Shown piece after piece: positions 6,029-7,772 of a stretch of 7,772 bases of DNA. Under the pieces are notes generated by a model. The model made no database searches. It was not told the origin of the DNA and saw nothing but the letters and a program-made list of their open reading frames with translations. The position numbers were made by a program, and so were the translations under genes. How positions within the stretch are numbered: the stretch's first letter is position 1; every line of letters begins with the position of its first letter. The stretch spans positions 1 through 7,772 of the forward strand of contig CAYSCX010000076.1 of assembly GCA_964429575.1 (NCBI GenBank), read 5' to 3'. Source of the stretch: CAYSCX01 sp964429575. GTDB lineage: Bacteria; Desulfobacterota; Binatia; Binatales; Binataceae.

Positions 6029-6646
6029 GTGGAAGAAAAGTTGAAGGCGAGTTCTCACCAGGAAGAAAAAATGGAGGACAAGGGAACTTTGGACGAGAGG
6101 CTGCCGGGCTTGTTCGAGCCCGACACCTTGCTGCCGATTCAATACTTCGAGGCGATGCGCAAAAAGCATCTGCTCGAGGGCGAGAAGCGGCTGGTGTTGA
6201 GCGTGCTGGAGGACGCCGTCGAGTGCTTCATGAAGTGCATCGACTCGGCCACCAACAAGGGCCAGCGCCTGTTCCGCGACGCGGACGAATGGATCACCAC
6301 GGTCGACAAGCGCTGGGTGTTTTCGTTCGACAACGTCTGCGAGATGCTCGACATCAATCCGGAGTACATGCGCGAGGGATTGCGCAAGTGGAAGGAGAGC
6401 AAGCTCCTCGATATCGAACGCACGCGCGCAGAGCGCGAGCGCCTGGCCGCCGAAGCGGCAGCTGCGCCTGAGCAGGTTGCGGTCATCGAGGCGAAGGAGC
6501 CCGCACCCGCGCAGGTCGCGGCCAAGGTTGCGCGTCCGGCGGCGAAGACCGCCAAGATCATCGCGCTGCCGCGAAGGCCGCGCCGCAAGGTCGGGCGAGT
6601 GAGCGCAAGCGCGCGCGGACGAAAGCTCCGCAAGGCGCGCGCGTAG
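6029..6646 (+). CDS. Unnamed conserved-type protein with basic Ala/Lys/Arg-rich tail, 205 aa
   Basis: I cannot name this family. The GTG start has a perfect AGGAGG (6015-6020) 8 nt upstream, so it is well translated; an in-frame ATG at 6071 is a weaker alternative. Residues 1-24 are charged. Residues about 26-127 form a compact domain with LLPIQYFEAMRKK, LVLSVLEDAVECFMKC, a Trp-containing DADEWITT stretch and FSFDNVCEMLDINPEYMREG. This last part looks like a helix-turn-helix arrangement followed by the helix LRKWKESKLL; I recall similar unnamed proteins in deltaproteobacteria-like genomes but cannot check. Residues about 130-205 are Ala-rich, then Arg/Lys-rich and probably disordered, ending RRPRRKVGRVSASARGRKLR, like nucleic-acid-binding tails. 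It lies 39 nt after iscX and ends before a hairpin terminator, so it may be the last gene of the isc transcript. A DNA- or RNA-binding role is inference only. Confidence 0.85.
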   Translation: MEEKLKASSHQEEKMEDKGTLDERLPGLFEPDTLLPIQYFEAMRKKHLLEGEKRLVLSVLEDAVECFMKCIDSATNKGQRLFRDADEWITTVDKRWVFSFDNVCEMLDINPEYMREGLRKWKESKLLDIERTRAERERLAAEAAAAPEQVAVIEAKEPAPAQVAAKVARPAAKTAKIIALPRRPRRKVGRVSASARGRKLRKARA

Positions 6647-6694
6647 CGTCGCATCGACCGCACGCGTCGAGACATTCTGATTCGTCGCTTGGAG

Positions 6695-6719
6695 GGGGCG
6701 GTCTGAAGGCCGCCCCTTT
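6695..6719 (+). terminator. Hairpin terminator after the isc operon
   Basis: GGGGCGG (6695-6701) pairs with CCGCCCC (6710-6716), extended by a U-G and a C-G pair to a 9-bp stem with a TGAA tetraloop. It is followed by TTTCGTGGGTTT, a short, interrupted T-tract. It lies 48 nt after the stop of the preceding gene, and no other + strand gene follows until about 7235. Confidence 0.7.
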
Positions 6720-6755
6720 CGTGGGTTTGTCGTCCGGCCGGGCGCGGGCGAGTGG

Positions 6756-7094
6756 CTAGAGGGTCGAGGCGACTCCGGCCTCGCGATTGAGCCGCTCTGC
6801 GGTGTTGTACGCGTCGATCATTCCCCAAATCCACAGCAGCGGTGTAGTGACGAGACCGATCGCGATGAAGATCAGGACAACCGACACGATATACGCGGCG
6901 AGCATAGCTACTCCTTTGCCAATTTCGCCGTTGTAAATCTGACCGAGACCGCACCACAGAAACGACAGTACTGCCGCCAGCCCGGGGCTCTTCGCGTTTT
7001 GGATGACCACAACGCGCCCGTCGAGCGGTCCACCACAGCGCGTGCAGAAACGGGCAGAGTCCCGATTCTCCGCCGCACACTTCGGACAGTACAA
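6756..7094 (-). CDS. Zinc-ribbon plus TM2-domain membrane protein, 112 aa
   Basis: From a TTG start the product begins MYCPKCAAEN and carries two CxxC pairs (C3, C6, C17, C20), a standard zinc ribbon at the cytoplasmic N-terminus. A TM2 domain follows: a first hydrophobic helix at about 38-54 with the GLGQIYNGEIGKG turn (49-61), then a long hydrophobic stretch about 62-93 ending WGMIDAYNTAERLN, with the Asp typical of the family. The role of such proteins is not established. The frame is open upstream to 7235, but that stretch is Arg/Ser-rich, contains no better start next to the zinc ribbon and overlaps the neighbouring gene, so the TTG is preferred. On the coding strand a GGGGGG lies 5 nt before it and could act as ribosome site. 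The gene is divergent from the + strand zinc-ribbon gene and convergent with the isc transcript. Confidence 0.82.
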   Translation of the reverse strand: MYCPKCAAENRDSARFCTRCGGPLDGRVVVIQNAKSPGLAAVLSFLWCGLGQIYNGEIGKGVAMLAAYIVSVVLIFIAIGLVTTPLLWIWGMIDAYNTAERLNREAGVASTL

Positions 7095-7108
7095 TGCCGC
7101 CCCCCGAT

Positions 7109-7126
7109 GGGACGGAGATCCGTCCC
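7109..7126. promoter_or_regulatory. Perfect 8-bp inverted repeat upstream of the TM2 gene
   Basis: GGGACGGA and TCCGTCCC flank only two bases (GA). The tight spacing suits a dimeric regulator's operator better than an RNA hairpin. It sits 14 nt upstream of the TTG start of the - strand gene, next to the putative ribosome site, so it could also affect translation. Confidence 0.4.
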
Positions 7127-7222
7127 GGCCCGAACTGCTAGCACGAAATACCGGGACTGTCGAAAATGCGATCCAGCAGCGAATCCGCGTCGCGCGCGCT
7201 AGACTCGTGGGGCGACGTACTA

Positions 7223-7232
7223 CGGACGTCCG
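7223..7232. promoter_or_regulatory. Perfect 10-bp palindrome just before the + strand zinc-ribbon gene
   Basis: CGGACGTCCG is fully self-complementary and ends 2 nt before the ATG at 7235. It shares the GGACG/CGTCC core with the longer dyad at 7109-7126. Short GC palindromes are common by chance in such DNA, so a role is uncertain. Confidence 0.2.
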
Positions 7233-7234
7233 CA

Positions 7235-7513
7235 ATGCCGCTCCGAACCAAGATCGAATGCCCCCAATGCGATGCTGACCTGGTGGTCAAGCGTGGAGGA
7301 GTGTGCCCCAACTGCGGCGCGCCGATAACCGAACACGTCGCGCGGATGCGATTGCGTGAAAAACGAATCGAGCAGGTGGCCGCCATCGCGGGTTCCGCGC
7401 TGGTGCTGGCATTCGTGCTGTTCACCAGCGGGATCGGACTGGTCGAGGGCGTCGCGGTGTACGCGGCAGTCGGCGCGGTGGTGTTTTTTCTTGCGCGCCG
7501 TACGTTCGCCTGA
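7235..7513 (+). CDS. Small zinc-ribbon protein with two transmembrane helices, 92 aa
   Basis: The N-terminal part has CPQC and CPNCG (C9, C12, C24, C27), a zinc ribbon. After a charged helix (about 33-47, rich in Arg and Glu) come two hydrophobic segments, at about 48-65 and 67-86, ending ARRTFA. The layout predicts a small membrane protein with a cytoplasmic metal-binding head. I do not recognise a named family. ATG 7235 is preferred because it places the ribbon right at the N-terminus. The frame is open back to an ATG at 7166, giving 115 aa, with a Ser/Arg-rich leader unlike a domain; neither start has a good Shine-Dalgarno. It is divergent from the TM2 gene, which also has an N-terminal zinc ribbon, with 140 nt between the two starts. 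Confidence 0.72.
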   Translation: MPLRTKIECPQCDADLVVKRGGVCPNCGAPITEHVARMRLREKRIEQVAAIAGSALVLAFVLFTSGIGLVEGVAVYAAVGAVVFFLARRTFA

Positions 7514-7653
7514 GTTCCAATTCACTTCTCGCCATGTCGATTTGGGATAGGGCGCGCGCCGCTCTTCAATCCTGCGGTGCGCTAAACCGGCGCCGCGATG
7601 GAAATCGGGGCGCGGACCATTGGTCCGCGCCCCGCTCGAGTGTCAGCGTCGGA
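7514..7653. other. Convergent intergenic region
   Basis: This segment separates a + strand gene from a - strand gene. It holds an imperfect GC-rich hairpin (arms 7574-7580 and 7590-7596, one G-U pair) and the long hairpin listed separately. I see no coding sequence in it: the frame open through 7534-7725 has no recognisable protein content and runs over the end of the - strand gene. Confidence 0.5.
7606..7634. terminator. Long perfect hairpin, bidirectional terminator candidate
   Basis: The arms 7606-7618 and 7622-7634 are perfectly complementary, giving a 13-bp stem with an ATT loop. The hairpin lies 19 nt after the stop of the - strand gene at 7654 and about 90 nt after the stop of the + strand gene. 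In the - direction it is followed by ATTTCC, in the + direction by no T-run, so it fits the - strand gene better. Confidence 0.65.
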
Positions 7654-7770
7654 TTAGACTTCCGCGATCTTTTCTATCGACTTCAGTATCTTCGCGCGGC
7701 GTTCTTCGGGGGTTGCCGCGAATGAGTTGAACTGGAGGGCGCTGGTGGTGATGCCGGCGCGAGCGTAATC
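7654..7770 (-). CDS. C-terminal end of an unidentified protein, possibly an LLM-class flavin oxidoreductase (5' part outside window)
   Basis: Reading in from the right edge on the - strand, one frame gives 38 residues up to a TAA: it starts DYARAGITTSALQFNS, continues FAATPEERRAKILKSIEK and ends IAEV. Third codon positions are mostly G or C, as in the other genes here, and the competing frames either stop or read as Arg/Pro-rich noise. The pattern of an 'AGITT' strand, a hydrophobic strand and a TPEER-led final helix resembles the ends of luciferase-like (F420/FMN-dependent) oxidoreductases. The fragment is too short to be sure. The coding call is firmer than the family, which I hold at about 0.4. 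Confidence 0.65.
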   Translation of the reverse strand, partial: DYARAGITTSALQFNSFAATPEERRAKILKSIEKIAEV

Positions 7771-7772
7771 AT

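Noticed and set aside
6139..7080. 313-aa open frame on the - strand across the 205-aa gene, the terminator and the TM2 gene
   Set aside because: It runs through a terminator and two better-supported genes, with low-complexity Arg/Ser-rich sequence.
7095..7235. N-terminal extension of the TM2-domain protein
   Set aside because: The added residues are Arg/Ser-rich and domain-free, and would overlap the divergent gene; the TTG at the zinc ribbon is more sensible.
1..7772. CRISPR array, insertion sequence, tRNA, rRNA or phage genes
   Set aside because: No regularly spaced repeats, transposase motifs, RNA gene signatures or phage proteins were seen on either strand.

Overview
The window is GC-rich, densely coded bacterial DNA. 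Its core is a housekeeping iron-sulphur (ISC) assembly operon on the + strand: iscS, iscU, iscA, hscB, hscA and iscX in the classic proteobacterial order, followed by an unnamed 205-codon gene that may be co-transcribed. The gene content, the high GC at third codon positions and a secF gene upstream suggest an uncultured deltaproteobacterium-like lineage, for example Desulfobacterota or Binatota. This placement is an inference from gene content, not a phylogenetic result, and I hold it loosely.

Layout, left to right. Positions 1-590 hold the 3' part of secF (protein export). A 110-aa unknown protein follows at 635-967. Positions 968-1205 are the isc control region, with a near-consensus sigma-70 promoter (TTGACA, 16 nt, TATACT), a perfect inverted repeat over the predicted transcription start and a strong ribosome binding site. 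Positions 1206-5989 carry iscS-iscU-iscA-hscB-hscA-iscX with gaps of 1 to about 31 nt. A small hairpin separates iscX from the 205-aa protein (6029-6646), which ends at a clear hairpin terminator. On the right lie two divergent genes for small zinc-ribbon membrane proteins: a TM2-domain protein on the - strand (6756-7094) and a two-helix protein on the + strand (7235-7513). The segment between them holds two perfect palindromes. The last feature is the C-terminal end of a - strand gene, possibly a luciferase-like flavin oxidoreductase, facing a strong convergent hairpin terminator.

How the genes work together. IscS removes sulphur from cysteine and passes it to the scaffold IscU. IscX is known to bind IscS and modulate this step. 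The HscB/HscA cochaperone-chaperone pair recognises the LPPVK motif of IscU, which is present here, and drives cluster release. IscA is an A-type carrier. Two usual partners are absent from this cluster: the regulator gene iscR and the ferredoxin gene fdx. HscB carries an extra N-terminal four-cysteine zinc ribbon, as eukaryotic HSC20 does and E. coli HscB does not.

I see no CRISPR array, insertion sequence, phage gene, tRNA or rRNA. The most open questions are the 205-aa gene at the end of the isc operon, the HscB zinc ribbon, the dyad at the isc promoter, and the divergent zinc-ribbon pair. I do not see a clearly new multi-gene system.
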